Below are positions 41,404-50,352 of a stretch of 64,000 nucleotides of DNA, piece after piece (the stretch's first letter is position 1; each line of letters begins with the position of its first letter). Source of the DNA: Saprospiraceae bacterium (lineage in GTDB: Bacteria > Bacteroidota > Bacteroidia > Chitinophagales > Saprospiraceae). The notes beneath the pieces were generated by a model. That model worked only from the letters and a program-made list of their open reading frames with translations, did no database searches and was not told the origin of the DNA. The stretch lies in assembly GCA_026982695.1 (NCBI GenBank), contig JALSGS010000021.1, positions 62,001 through 126,000 on the forward strand. The letters are read 5' to 3'. A program made the position numbers and the translations under genes.

Positions 41404-43926
41404 ATGAAAAAGGACAAAAAAGCTTCTCGCATAATCCATATGGACAAAGTCGGTACAGCACACAGAGCCGACGATGCGTGGCGCCTCCATCAATGCGGTG
41501 CGCTTTCTACGCCCCAAGCTATCGACGAACGCACCTATTGGCTGCCCACTGCTTCACCAGTAGCGCTTCAAATTCGCGTGTGGTCAGCTCATATTGTACA
41601 ACTCACTTGGCAGCTGTGGCAAAAGCCCCACAACGCCCATTTTAGCTATGCGCTCGACCCCAACCACCCATTTGACAGCTGCCCTCCACATCAATGGATG
41701 GAAGATCCACTATTCTGGACATTACACACCGAGCAGCTGCGCTTGTTTTTGCGCAAGCAAGACGGCTACTTTCGTTTGGAAGACGCTTCTGGACATGTAG
41801 TATTTGAAGCAGCCGAGCCAGGTTTTGCTTGCCGCGAAACCATTCTGTCGGGCTTATCTGAGTGGCAGTTACATCTACATGCTCCTAAAGGCTGTCATTA
41901 TCACGGGCTAGGCGACAAAGCAGGCCGCTTAAATATGAAAGGACAACGATACACATTGTGGAACACAGATACCTTCATGTATGGTACCGATACCGATCCA
42001 CTGTACAAGTCGATACCCTTTTTTATACGGATTCACAAGGGCTTAAGTGCGGGTTTCTTCCTCGACAACAGCTATCAATCCTGGTTCGATTTCGAAAAAA
42101 GCCAAGCAGGTCGCATTTGCATTCGCACAGCAGGAGGGCCCTTGTCGTGTTTTCTCATCAATGGCCCCGCATATTTAGACGTATGTCGGCGCTATGCAGC
42201 CCTTACGGGCAAAACACCATTGCCACCTATTTGGGCACTTGGCTTTCATCAGTGCCGGTGGAGTTACTTTCCCGAATCGAGAGTCAAGGAAGTAGCAGCA
42301 ACATTCCGCGATTTGGATATTCCTTGCGACGCTATCTGGCTCGACATCGACTACATGGATGGATATCGTTGTTTTACTTGGAACCTCGATTACTTCCCCG
42401 ATCCTAAGGGAATGATCGAATGGCTACGAAAAAAGGGGTTCCACACAGTGGTAATGATTGACCCAGGCATTCGCATTGACGAGCAATACTTTGTTTTTCA
42501 GCACGGTACAGACTACGACGTATGGTGCAAACGGAGTAATGGCGAATGGATGATTGCTCCTGTATGGCCACCCGACTGCGTCTTTCCCGACTTTACTCAT
42601 CCTCACGTGCGCCAGTGGTGGGGCAAACTATATCGCAATCTCTACCTACACCAACAAGTAGATGGCTTTTGGAACGACATGAATGAGCCAGCTATCTTCA
42701 AAGTGCATCGCAAGACGTTTCCCGACAATGTCATTCACCACTACGAAGGCCACCTGACCGACCACCGACAAGCACACAACGTATATGGCCAGCAGATGAG
42801 TAGAGCTACTTTTGAGGGTTTGCGACAACTCAAACCCCACCAACGGCCGTTTGTACTCACGCGAGCTACCTTTGCAGGTGGGCAGCGCTATGCTGCTGTA
42901 TGGACAGGCGACAACATCGCTAACTGGGAGCATTTGGCCATCGCCTTGCGACAGACATTGCGCCTGAGCATCAGTGGCTTCTCCTTCGCCGGATCTGATA
43001 TTGGTGGATTTGCTGGCCAACCCGATGGCGAACTCATGATCCGCTGGCTGCAATTAGGTGTATTTCACCCGCTATTTAGAGTGCATTCCATAGGCAACCA
43101 TACAGATGGAGATGCTGCCCAGGACGACCAGGCGCTCCAAGCACCACCACCTGAAGACCGCATGGATCAAGAGCCCTGGGCATTTGGCGAGCCGTGGACC
43201 AATCTGGCCCGCAAGGCGATTCAGTGGCGATACCGATTACTCCCCTATTTGTACTCAGCTTTCTGGCGCCACCAACGCGACGGCACACCTGTGCTATTAC
43301 CTCTTTGTGCACTGTGGCCCGAAGACAAGCGGGCAATCAAAATCGAAGAAGCCTTTATGCTGGGCGAGCACTTGCTCATCTGGCCTATATTACGACCGGG
43401 GCAGAAGACCAAAAGCATCTATTTGCCCCAAGGTAAGTGGTATGATTGGACTAGTGGAAAAATATATCAAGCAGGTGCTCATCGGCTGCGTGTACACTTG
43501 GATCGCATCCCCGCATTCGCGAGGGCAGGCAGCGTTATCCCGCTTTACCCTGTCAGGCCGCATACGAGTGCACCTCTGCCCCACCCCCCTGCCTTGCGCA
43601 TCTTCCCCGGACAGTCATACTTACCTACTTATTGGTACGAAGATGCTGGTGATGGATATGACCACCTTCAGGGCACATATCGCTTAGCCAAATACCGGCT
43701 ACAGCAACACCCCCATCAACTGGTACTCACGCAAGAAATAGAGGGCCAATTCCAACCTACTTGGTCCGAGATCACATTAGAATGGGTACTGCCTGCACAT
43801 GCTCAAGTACGGTGTAAAATCGACGGGCAAGAAGTACATGCTACCTTTGTAGCCCCAAACAGTAGCTGGCACGTAAAGGCACCTTACAACTTTCGGCAAG
43901 CACTTTGTAGTTTTGTATCGACATAG
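41404..43926 (+). CDS. Glycoside hydrolase family 31 alpha-glucosidase
   Basis: This 840-residue enzyme has the N-terminal GH31 beta-sandwich (KGCHYHGLGDKAGRLNMKGQ), a catalytic TIM barrel and C-terminal beta domains. The catalytic nucleophile is Asp425 in GFWNDMNEPA and the likely acid/base is Asp503 in WTGDNIANW. AIWLDIDYMDGY, FSFAGSDIGGF and WMIAPVWPPDCVFPDFT support the family. No signal peptide is seen, so it is probably cytoplasmic and cleaves alpha-1,4 or related glucosides. There are no sugar-uptake genes alongside. An alternative start is the ATG at 41440. Confidence 0.93.
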   Translation: MKKDKKASRIIHMDKVGTAHRADDAWRLHQCGALSTPQAIDERTYWLPTASPVALQIRVWSAHIVQLTWQLWQKPHNAHFSYALDPNHPFDSCPPHQWMEDPLFWTLHTEQLRLFLRKQDGYFRLEDASGHVVFEAAEPGFACRETILSGLSEWQLHLHAPKGCHYHGLGDKAGRLNMKGQRYTLWNTDTFMYGTDTDPLYKSIPFFIRIHKGLSAGFFLDNSYQSWFDFEKSQAGRICIRTAGGPLSCFLINGPAYLDVCRRYAALTGKTPLPPIWALGFHQCRWSYFPESRVKEVAATFRDLDIPCDAIWLDIDYMDGYRCFTWNLDYFPDPKGMIEWLRKKGFHTVVMIDPGIRIDEQYFVFQHGTDYDVWCKRSNGEWMIAPVWPPDCVFPDFTHPHVRQWWGKLYRNLYLHQQVDGFWNDMNEPAIFKVHRKTFPDNVIHHYEGHLTDHRQAHNVYGQQMSRATFEGLRQLKPHQRPFVLTRATFAGGQRYAAVWTGDNIANWEHLAIALRQTLRLSISGFSFAGSDIGGFAGQPDGELMIRWLQLGVFHPLFRVHSIGNHTDGDAAQDDQALQAPPPEDRMDQEPWAFGEPWTNLARKAIQWRYRLLPYLYSAFWRHQRDGTPVLLPLCALWPEDKRAIKIEEAFMLGEHLLIWPILRPGQKTKSIYLPQGKWYDWTSGKIYQAGAHRLRVHLDRIPAFARAGSVIPLYPVRPHTSAPLPHPPALRIFPGQSYLPTYWYEDAGDGYDHLQGTYRLAKYRLQQHPHQLVLTQEIEGQFQPTWSEITLEWVLPAHAQVRCKIDGQEVHATFVAPNSSWHVKAPYNFRQALCSFVST

Positions 43927-43994
43927 AGATGGCACCTTACATCTAAGGTTAAGGTGATGTAAAATATATTATTGATGACCCCAAATTCCCGACC

Positions 43995-44210
43995 ATGCGC
44001 GATGTGACTTGGTGGTTGGAACAGTCTTTATTTGGTGTGTGCGAATGGCTAGGTGAAAAAATGGGCATTGCCAGTGCCCGCGTACGGCTGTACTTCATTT
44101 ATGCCTCATTTGCCACCTTGGGCTCACCTCTTATTTTGTACCTCGTCGTAGCCTTTTGGCTCAACTTGCGGCGCTATACGCGCAAATATCAAAACTGGCT
44201 ATGGGGCTAA
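43995..44210 (+). CDS. PspC-domain small membrane protein
   Basis: This 71-residue protein matches the PspC fold: FGVCEWLGEKMGIASARVRLYF, then a hydrophobic helix LGSPLILYLVVAFWLNL and a basic tail. In enterobacteria PspC senses envelope stress and signals to PspA; single-domain PspC proteins are common in Bacteroidota, with unclear roles. It lies 68 bp after the GH31 gene and ends at a strong terminator. The window also contains two PspA-reminiscent membrane coiled-coil proteins, though far away. Confidence 0.85.
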   Translation: MRDVTWWLEQSLFGVCEWLGEKMGIASARVRLYFIYASFATLGSPLILYLVVAFWLNLRRYTRKYQNWLWG

Positions 44211-44232
44211 AAGTTTAGGCTATTCGACACAC

Positions 44233-44274
44233 GACAAAGGCCCGTCATGCGCTGCGTGTGACGGGCCTTTTGTC
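44233..44274. terminator. Strong bidirectional terminator
   Basis: GACAAAGGCCCGTCA pairs with TGACGGGCCTTTTGTC (one bulged T) around an 11-nt loop. It lies between the convergent pspC-like gene and the secreted hydrolase gene, with T-runs on both strands. Confidence 0.85.
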
Positions 44275-44295
44275 TTATACAGGTCTCACACTTAA

Positions 44296-45837
44296 TTAGT
44301 TAAAGATCAGCTGCTTGGTCACTCGGCCTTCCTTGAAATAGAAGGAAGCCACATACATACCACTAGGTAACACATTGCGCTGGATGGTAAAGTCACTACT
44401 ATTGAGCGAAGTATAGGCCTTCACCAGACGCCCCGACATGTCATACACATAGATGTGTTCAATGGGGAAGTCGGCATTGGTGCGCACACGTACAAAATCC
44501 GTTGCAGGATTGGGTGAAAGTTGCAAGCCAACTTGCTGGGCATCTAATTCTTCTACATTAACCGCAGGACAATTCAACCCCAAAGCCATACATGCACGCG
44601 GAGCTACGTAAGCAATCATAGTATCGCAGTACGACATACCTTTTTGAGGCGACATATCCTGATGTACGGGGTTTGCAGGGTTGTGGTTCGGGTTTGTATT
44701 GGCATTCCACCATTGCCAAGGGCTGCTATCGGTAGGACCTGCCGAGCCGTAAAGCGGGAAGAGCCCGTCCCAACCATTGTTGCGCATGTCAGCTACTGCT
44801 GAAAAGTCCTCGTATCCGTTGATCGAGAAGTCAGCATCGGCAAACACGGCATTCAAGCCCAAGGTATTGGCTTTCATTTGCACCAGGTAGGCGCCTTGTA
44901 CTTCTACCACTGGCAGATTTACTACCGGCACAATTACGATGCCTTCCATGTAAGGTGCAAAAGGATCGGTAGGTACTTGGAAGGAAATCATGGGCGGGGT
45001 GTTCTCGTCGATCCAAGAAGTATCGCCCAAAGCGCCGCCCATATTGACACAAAGATTGAAGTCGGAAGGATAGCCTACATGGTTGGGGTAGCACAGCGTA
45101 TCGCCTGGGGGGAACCCCGGATAACCCTGCGGCACCACACCTACTGAAGTACCGTAAATATCGCCATTTACTTGTTCGATGACCATGGGCAAGGGATTGC
45201 CGTTGGGATCCTGTGTAACGAACTTGGGAATGAGTATCTCCTGATAATCGTCAAGCGTAGCAGCAGCTAGGGTGATATATCCACCTGTACCATCGCCCCA
45301 TACCATCACTTTGTTGGGATCGATGCCATAGGGGTTGCCTTCTTCAGCTACCGTCCGACGGAAATAGCGGATACACGTGCGCAAATCTTGCACACCTCGA
45401 TAAGCCGCATTAATCAGCGTAAAGACGCGCTCGTCTTGTGTAGGTGCCAGTGGGTTCCATCCTAAGCGATAGTCGATCAACGCCACTACATATCCACGCA
45501 TGGCCAACTGCTTGGCAATGTAGACAATCGCACTATCCTTGCGCGTACCTACTGTGCCACCATTCTGTGGCCAAGGGATGAAATTACCTGTATGGGCAAT
45601 TACGCAAAGGGGACGTTCCGTTTCAGTATCGCCTGCCGGCATATACACATCCATCATTAAGGGTTCAGGTACGGCCTCGCCCAATTGAGGCAAGAGCAGC
45701 ACTGTAGCATTGACACCATACACTACATCAGTCTGAACCATCACATCATCAAACACTGGCTCGAGATAGCGCTGAGCCTGTAAATAATTGAAAGCCATTA
45801 GACAAATGGCAATGAACATTGTAGCCAATCGCTTCAT
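44296..45837 (-). CDS. Secreted alpha/beta-hydrolase-like protein with T9SS sorting domain, nucleophile Ser replaced by Gly
   Basis: This 513-residue protein has a signal peptide MKRLATMFIAICLMAFNYLQ (AQ follows). The body resembles carboxylesterases: PLMMDVYMPAGD, CVIAHTGNF near the oxyanion region, YVVALIDYRLGWNP and GVQDLRTCIRYFRR. The nucleophile elbow, normally GxSxG, is GDGTG with Gly183 at the Ser position. The C-terminal 80 residues (LQLSPNPATDFVRVRTN, IYVYDMSGRLVKAY, LPSGMYVASFYFKEGRVTKQLIFN) are a T9SS type A sorting domain, so it is a surface or secreted protein. It follows the TonB receptor gene by 53 bp and probably shares its operon. Catalysis by the standard mechanism looks unlikely. 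Confidence 0.82.
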   Translation of the reverse strand: MKRLATMFIAICLMAFNYLQAQRYLEPVFDDVMVQTDVVYGVNATVLLLPQLGEAVPEPLMMDVYMPAGDTETERPLCVIAHTGNFIPWPQNGGTVGTRKDSAIVYIAKQLAMRGYVVALIDYRLGWNPLAPTQDERVFTLINAAYRGVQDLRTCIRYFRRTVAEEGNPYGIDPNKVMVWGDGTGGYITLAAATLDDYQEILIPKFVTQDPNGNPLPMVIEQVNGDIYGTSVGVVPQGYPGFPPGDTLCYPNHVGYPSDFNLCVNMGGALGDTSWIDENTPPMISFQVPTDPFAPYMEGIVIVPVVNLPVVEVQGAYLVQMKANTLGLNAVFADADFSINGYEDFSAVADMRNNGWDGLFPLYGSAGPTDSSPWQWWNANTNPNHNPANPVHQDMSPQKGMSYCDTMIAYVAPRACMALGLNCPAVNVEELDAQQVGLQLSPNPATDFVRVRTNADFPIEHIYVYDMSGRLVKAYTSLNSSDFTIQRNVLPSGMYVASFYFKEGRVTKQLIFN

Positions 45838-45890
45838 ACACATGCAATTTTTTAGTTGAGAAACTAACAGTTGAGCATAAAGAACAATAT

Positions 45891-48716
45891 TTATCTTTTC
45901 TTGAAGTCGTACAAAATCGTTATATAGGCCAATCTGCCTATTCTTGGCCCTCCATAAGTCTCGTAATGGAGGTTGTTCAGCAAGTTGGACGCACCTATTT
46001 TGACGGTTGTATGCCACTTTTCAATGGTGTAATTTACCTGAGCATCCAGCAGGTCGTATGAGGGTATGTAGCCTGTAAACTGAGGCGAACCTTCAAACAC
46101 GAACCCTTGTACCCATTTGTAGTTGATACTGAATCCAAAGTTACGAATATAGCGATCTCCTACGCGCATCTGCACATTGCGACCACTGATGCCAATGTTG
46201 TACTTGTGTTCTGGCGTATTAAAGGCAGGAATAATGGGGTCATTGGCTATATCATCATTGACATTAAGGCGGTTCCAGGAGTAGTTGCCCGAAAGCATGA
46301 AGTAATCGCCAAAGTAGTAGTTTAGGCCAATGGCAAACCCCTGTGTAGTCACTTTGTTCTTTGAATTGGCCGCTAAACGATAGGCCTGTACTTCTTCCGG
46401 AAAGCCATCAGGGCCAAAAGTAGCATCAATGCCGATGTTATACCCGAGAAAGTCGCTGTAAATGCTATAGTAATAGCCTGCATCTATATAAAGGCTATTG
46501 AACAAAGTAGCTCGATATCCCACCTCGAAAGTCTTCACTTTCTCAGGCTGTACAGGATCGACATTGAAGTACTGCAAGGTGTCCAGACACAGGCAAGAAG
46601 TGTAATCTTTAAACGACTCAACAGTGATCAAGCTATCAAACCCAGATATGTTACCCAGGAGGATAGCTCGACCTACATTCAAGTTGAGATACTGATCAGT
46701 AAGTGTCGGGTTACGAATAGCGGAGCTAAAAGATGCACGCAAAAAGTGCGCAGGTCGCGGTTTGTACACCAATGAAGCCGCTTGCGTACTGACCAAGTTG
46801 AAATTCACGTTTTTGTCGATACGACCAGCCAAATTGAGCGTGAGTTTTTCTTCAGCCAACTTCTTTTCCAAACCTGCGTACAAGCCAAACTCTTGATTTC
46901 GAATTGTGATTCCAGCAGTATCTGAAAAGATGGTGCCATCCGAGTTAGGCGTATAGAGGCGCCCACTCCCCCCAAAGGTGAGGCGTTCAGCCCAAGAAGG
47001 CGTAAAGTGATACTCGGCCTGCACGTGATACAAAGCCGACTTGTCGTAAAACAGCGTACCGCCTTCTTCTCGATTGGATTTGGTGCTGGTAATGCGGTTA
47101 AATTCTTCTTCAAAGCGCTGTGTACCTGGGTAAAAATATTCCAGGGTGGGCTCTGAATTAGGGTCCATATCGGGCAAATTGGCGAATTGCTCCGCTTGGC
47201 TATGCCACACAACTAGTGAATCGTAATAGGTGGTTAACCACTGCTCAGCAGCTTCGTAGTCAAAAGTGAATTGGGTGCCATCCCATACCAGCTCAGGATA
47301 GCCATATTCTTCTATTTTGGGTACGATAAACTGCTTCCAGAAACGGCGGTAGTTTTGCCCCCAACGTTGGTCGGATTTGGCACGCTGTTGAAGGAGTAAA
47401 GCTGTGAAATATGGGTCATAGCTCTTACCAGCATCTTCATGAGTAGCATATGCACGAATGAACCAGCGGTCGCGTTTGCGCAGCTCAATTCTATTTTGGA
47501 AAAACAAAATGCCCTTCAGACTAAAGCGATTGTCCCCCTGATATACCGTAGTGCCATTGCCAAAACTGGAAGCCACGATTAATTCGGGGCTTTGCTCTTG
47601 AAGTTCGGGCTGAAGACGCAGATGAAAAACAGCATTGGCCTTGATATTGCGCGTGTCGTAATCAACCAAATCTACTTCTCGATACCCCGTTCGGTAGAAG
47701 ATACCGAGGCCTGGATCGTTCCAAGGAGGCGTAGTAGACGCATCATTGACGGGGTTGTATTCATCGCCATAGCGGTTGACGGCATCATATCTGCCAGGAT
47801 TGTCTTTGGGCACGCGCGAACCATCTACTGGGTCGTAGTTGTCAGCTACCCAATCGTAGGCACTTAGGTAAAAGAAGTTGATCTTGTAGCCAAACACATC
47901 ATAACCTTCGTCGTTTTTCAAGGCATCGGCCCAACGGAAAGCTACCTGCTTGAGTTGCCGCTCGCCGGCTTTAAGCTGTACTGCAAGGCCTTTTTGATAA
48001 AAGGGGTCTTTAGTCTGCATATTGATCACGCCATTGAAAGCATTAGGCCCAAAAAAGCTAGAGCTAGCTCCCTGTACCAGATCCACGCGCAATACATCCA
48101 GCTCAGAAGCACCCAAAAAGTTGCCCAAGGAGAAGTTGAGCCCGGGCGCCTGGTTGTCTACCCCATCGATAAGCTGAAGCGTACGTACGGGACTGGTGCT
48201 GTTAAAACCACGTGTGTTGACGATCTTAAAACCCAAGCTGGCAGCAGTCAGGTCTACGCCTTTCATCGCTCCCAAGCCATCGTAAAAGTTTTCCGACGGC
48301 GTCTCTCGAATAGCCAATACATCCATACTTTCTACAGTAAGGGGGGCGGCTTTTTGCTTTTCTGAAATTCGCTGTCCGATCACTTCCACACCAGCATCAA
48401 TGGTTACGGCACTTTCCTGCATCTCGATGAATAAGGGCTGGTTTCCCTCGGTGACCTCTACAATCACGGGCTCGTATCCCACATAGCTTATTTCCAAGGT
48501 AATGGGTAATTGGGTTACCTTTAACTCAAAAGCTCCGTCAAAATCGGTCACTGTTCCTGCACCACTGCCCTGGATAAGTACTGCTGCGCCGATAAGGGGG
48601 TCTTTATTGATAAGGTCAAGTACCTTGCCCTTTATCGTCACTTGGGCAATTGCACCGTATTGCAGGGTGCCTACAAGCAAGCATACCATCCACAAGACGC
48701 GAGAGAAAGACTTCAT
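45891..48716 (-). CDS. TonB-dependent receptor with carboxypeptidase-like domain
   Basis: This 941-residue outer-membrane receptor has a signal peptide MKSFSRVLWMVCLLVGTLQY (GAIAQ follows). A CarboxypepD_reg-like domain (VTIKGKVLDLINKDPLIGAAV, DFDGAFELKV, YVGYEPVIVEV) is followed by the plug (NTRGFNSTSPVRTLQLIDGV, VDLVQGASSSFFGPNAFNGV) and a large barrel. No SusD gene is next to it; instead a secreted hydrolase-like protein follows. The start at 48716 is supported by the signal sequence. Its 343-bp leader contains an inverted repeat around a promoter-like motif. Confidence 0.93.
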   Translation of the reverse strand: MKSFSRVLWMVCLLVGTLQYGAIAQVTIKGKVLDLINKDPLIGAAVLIQGSGAGTVTDFDGAFELKVTQLPITLEISYVGYEPVIVEVTEGNQPLFIEMQESAVTIDAGVEVIGQRISEKQKAAPLTVESMDVLAIRETPSENFYDGLGAMKGVDLTAASLGFKIVNTRGFNSTSPVRTLQLIDGVDNQAPGLNFSLGNFLGASELDVLRVDLVQGASSSFFGPNAFNGVINMQTKDPFYQKGLAVQLKAGERQLKQVAFRWADALKNDEGYDVFGYKINFFYLSAYDWVADNYDPVDGSRVPKDNPGRYDAVNRYGDEYNPVNDASTTPPWNDPGLGIFYRTGYREVDLVDYDTRNIKANAVFHLRLQPELQEQSPELIVASSFGNGTTVYQGDNRFSLKGILFFQNRIELRKRDRWFIRAYATHEDAGKSYDPYFTALLLQQRAKSDQRWGQNYRRFWKQFIVPKIEEYGYPELVWDGTQFTFDYEAAEQWLTTYYDSLVVWHSQAEQFANLPDMDPNSEPTLEYFYPGTQRFEEEFNRITSTKSNREEGGTLFYDKSALYHVQAEYHFTPSWAERLTFGGSGRLYTPNSDGTIFSDTAGITIRNQEFGLYAGLEKKLAEEKLTLNLAGRIDKNVNFNLVSTQAASLVYKPRPAHFLRASFSSAIRNPTLTDQYLNLNVGRAILLGNISGFDSLITVESFKDYTSCLCLDTLQYFNVDPVQPEKVKTFEVGYRATLFNSLYIDAGYYYSIYSDFLGYNIGIDATFGPDGFPEEVQAYRLAANSKNKVTTQGFAIGLNYYFGDYFMLSGNYSWNRLNVNDDIANDPIIPAFNTPEHKYNIGISGRNVQMRVGDRYIRNFGFSINYKWVQGFVFEGSPQFTGYIPSYDLLDAQVNYTIEKWHTTVKIGASNLLNNLHYETYGGPRIGRLAYITILYDFKKR

Positions 48717-49059
48717 CACTACTATTAGGTTGCTGTTGTTGGTGAAATTTATTTTCGATGCAATAGGCCTTCCTAACCAACTCAAATAGATAGGGTTTAG
48801 GGGTAGCATCAGGGTTTAAAAAAAGAAATTTGCTCCAAAGGCCCAGAAAATTAGAAAAAGTTTGGCACTCGGTAGTTTGAAACTTGAAGAAATTCTGACC
48901 GCTTTGGTGCTTTTTGGGAAACTGAAAATGAGTTGAAGTTGAAGGTCAAGACATCCCTTTTTATGCGTAGCTTATCTTATGTTGCTTGGGCGTGTAAGCA
49001 AAAATACAAGTTTTTTTCATTTGCGTTTCTGCACCCAAAGCTACGCACATCGCGCTTGT
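48717..49059 (-). other. Long leader of the TonB receptor gene, with 10-bp inverted repeat
   Basis: No gene is visible in this 343-bp gap. Perfect inverted arms TGCGTAGCTT (48964-48973) and AAGCTACGCA (49038-49047) enclose 64 bp. Inside, the reverse strand has TATTTTTGC, a -7-like element (48999-49006) facing the receptor gene. The rest is AT-rich and featureless. Possible roles are operator, leader structure or an invertible promoter; none is proven. Confidence 0.45.
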
Positions 49060-50352
49060 CTAGCGCTTGAGCAAATGTGCCAGTAATGGCTGAATTCGTA
49101 TAATCACTTCTGCTTGCCCACTCAGTTGCGGCTGATAGGTGATGGAATAGCCCTTGTCGGTGCGCAATCCATTTGGAAACACCACTTCTACCAAGTAAGT
49201 GCCGTCGTTTTGCGGAAGCAATGAAGAAGAAGCGACCTGTCCTTGTAACCTTCCAAATTCGACAGCAGGATATTGATACAACGACACCAGCACCTGTTGA
49301 CCTTGTTCGAGTCTAGCTGCACCAAAAGGCGACACGTGCATGCGTCCTACTACACGAGTGGTGTCAAGTAGGGGAATAATGGCCAAAAGCTCTTGCCCTT
49401 CAGGCAATCGCCGTTTTAAATCACTATTTTGATAAAAAGAGATAAGCCCGGCAGTCGGTGCATAAATCAAATGGGCACGTTGCCAAGCTCGAATGGTCTG
49501 TTTGAGTTGGCTGGCAGCTTCTACGAGACTTTGGGCATGGTCCTGTTGGGTTTGTTGGACATTTTGAACAAAGCTTCGCTTTTTGACCTCTAAGCGGGCT
49601 ACTTCATCTTGCTGGGTGCTGATTTGCGCTTGCTTTTGGCTGATGCGTTTGTCGATGGCCCAGACCTCGTCTTTAGCTTGCCGTAAGGCTGTAAGAGTAG
49701 TAAGGCCTTGGCTATAAAGGCGTTGTATGCGTTCGAATTCGCGTTCTGAAGCTTTTTTTTCCAGCTGCAATTCGCGCAACTCTTTTTTTAGCCTATCCAA
49801 CTGCTTTTCAGCGGACTTGATTCGTTGAGCAATCTCTTGCAGAGAAGCTACATCTGAAAGGGGGGCAGTGCGATCCAGGCCTTTTGCACGCATCAGAAAT
49901 GCTTCCCACTCACTTTGTAGCTCTCCGAGTTGCATGAAGGTTACCGCCCATTCGGCTTCCTCTAGCAGTGCCACATCGGGTTGACGTTGTAGCGAGTCAG
50001 CCCATTGGGCCAAGGCTTGTATGTCGGCTAAAACAGCGGTATTTTCCATGACGGCCAGTAGGTCGCCACGCTTTACCGTATCGCCATCAGAGACCAAAAG
50101 GGTGCCCACATAACCTTCCGAAGGGGTAGTAATTACTACAGGTGGCACGTCAGAGGCCAATGTAATCTGTCCAGAGAGTTTGTCGGGCCATGGGACAAGG
50201 GCACTCACTATTATTAGCCCTAAAAGTACCAAGGCCAACCACAAGATTCCCCACCGCAACATGGCTGAGGGTGGGCGCGAAAGCAACATAGTCAACTCTT
50301 CACTATGAGAATACACAAAAGAAGAACGGTTATGAGCACGAGGCATAATCAC
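49060..50352 (-). CDS. HlyD-family membrane fusion protein of an ABC exporter
   Basis: This 430-residue periplasmic adaptor has one transmembrane helix (MLRWGILWLALVLLGLIIVS) and a lipoyl half-motif (VITTPSEGYVGTLLVSDGDTVKRGD). A long coiled-coil hairpin spans about residues 100-290 (SAEKQLDRLKKELRELQLEK, RLYSQGLTTLTALRQAKDEV), then the second lipoyl half (HLIYAPTAGLISFYQNSDL) and a beta-barrel region. It would bridge the C39-peptidase ABC exporter encoded upstream to a TolC-like channel that is not in the window. GTG at 50352 overlaps the exporter stop (GTGA); an ATG lies two codons later at 50346. Confidence 0.88.
   Translation of the reverse strand: MIMPRAHNRSSFVYSHSEELTMLLSRPPSAMLRWGILWLALVLLGLIIVSALVPWPDKLSGQITLASDVPPVVITTPSEGYVGTLLVSDGDTVKRGDLLAVMENTAVLADIQALAQWADSLQRQPDVALLEEAEWAVTFMQLGELQSEWEAFLMRAKGLDRTAPLSDVASLQEIAQRIKSAEKQLDRLKKELRELQLEKKASEREFERIQRLYSQGLTTLTALRQAKDEVWAIDKRISQKQAQISTQQDEVARLEVKKRSFVQNVQQTQQDHAQSLVEAASQLKQTIRAWQRAHLIYAPTAGLISFYQNSDLKRRLPEGQELLAIIPLLDTTRVVGRMHVSPFGAARLEQGQQVLVSLYQYPAVEFGRLQGQVASSSLLPQNDGTYLVEVVFPNGLRTDKGYSITYQPQLSGQAEVIIRIQPLLAHLLKR

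Noticed and set aside
43932-43963. Overlapping short hairpins between the GH31 and PspC genes
   Set aside because: Competing stems such as ACCTTA/TAAGGT and TTACATC/GATGTAA exist, but there is no T-run and the stems are weak, so no terminator or riboswitch is called.
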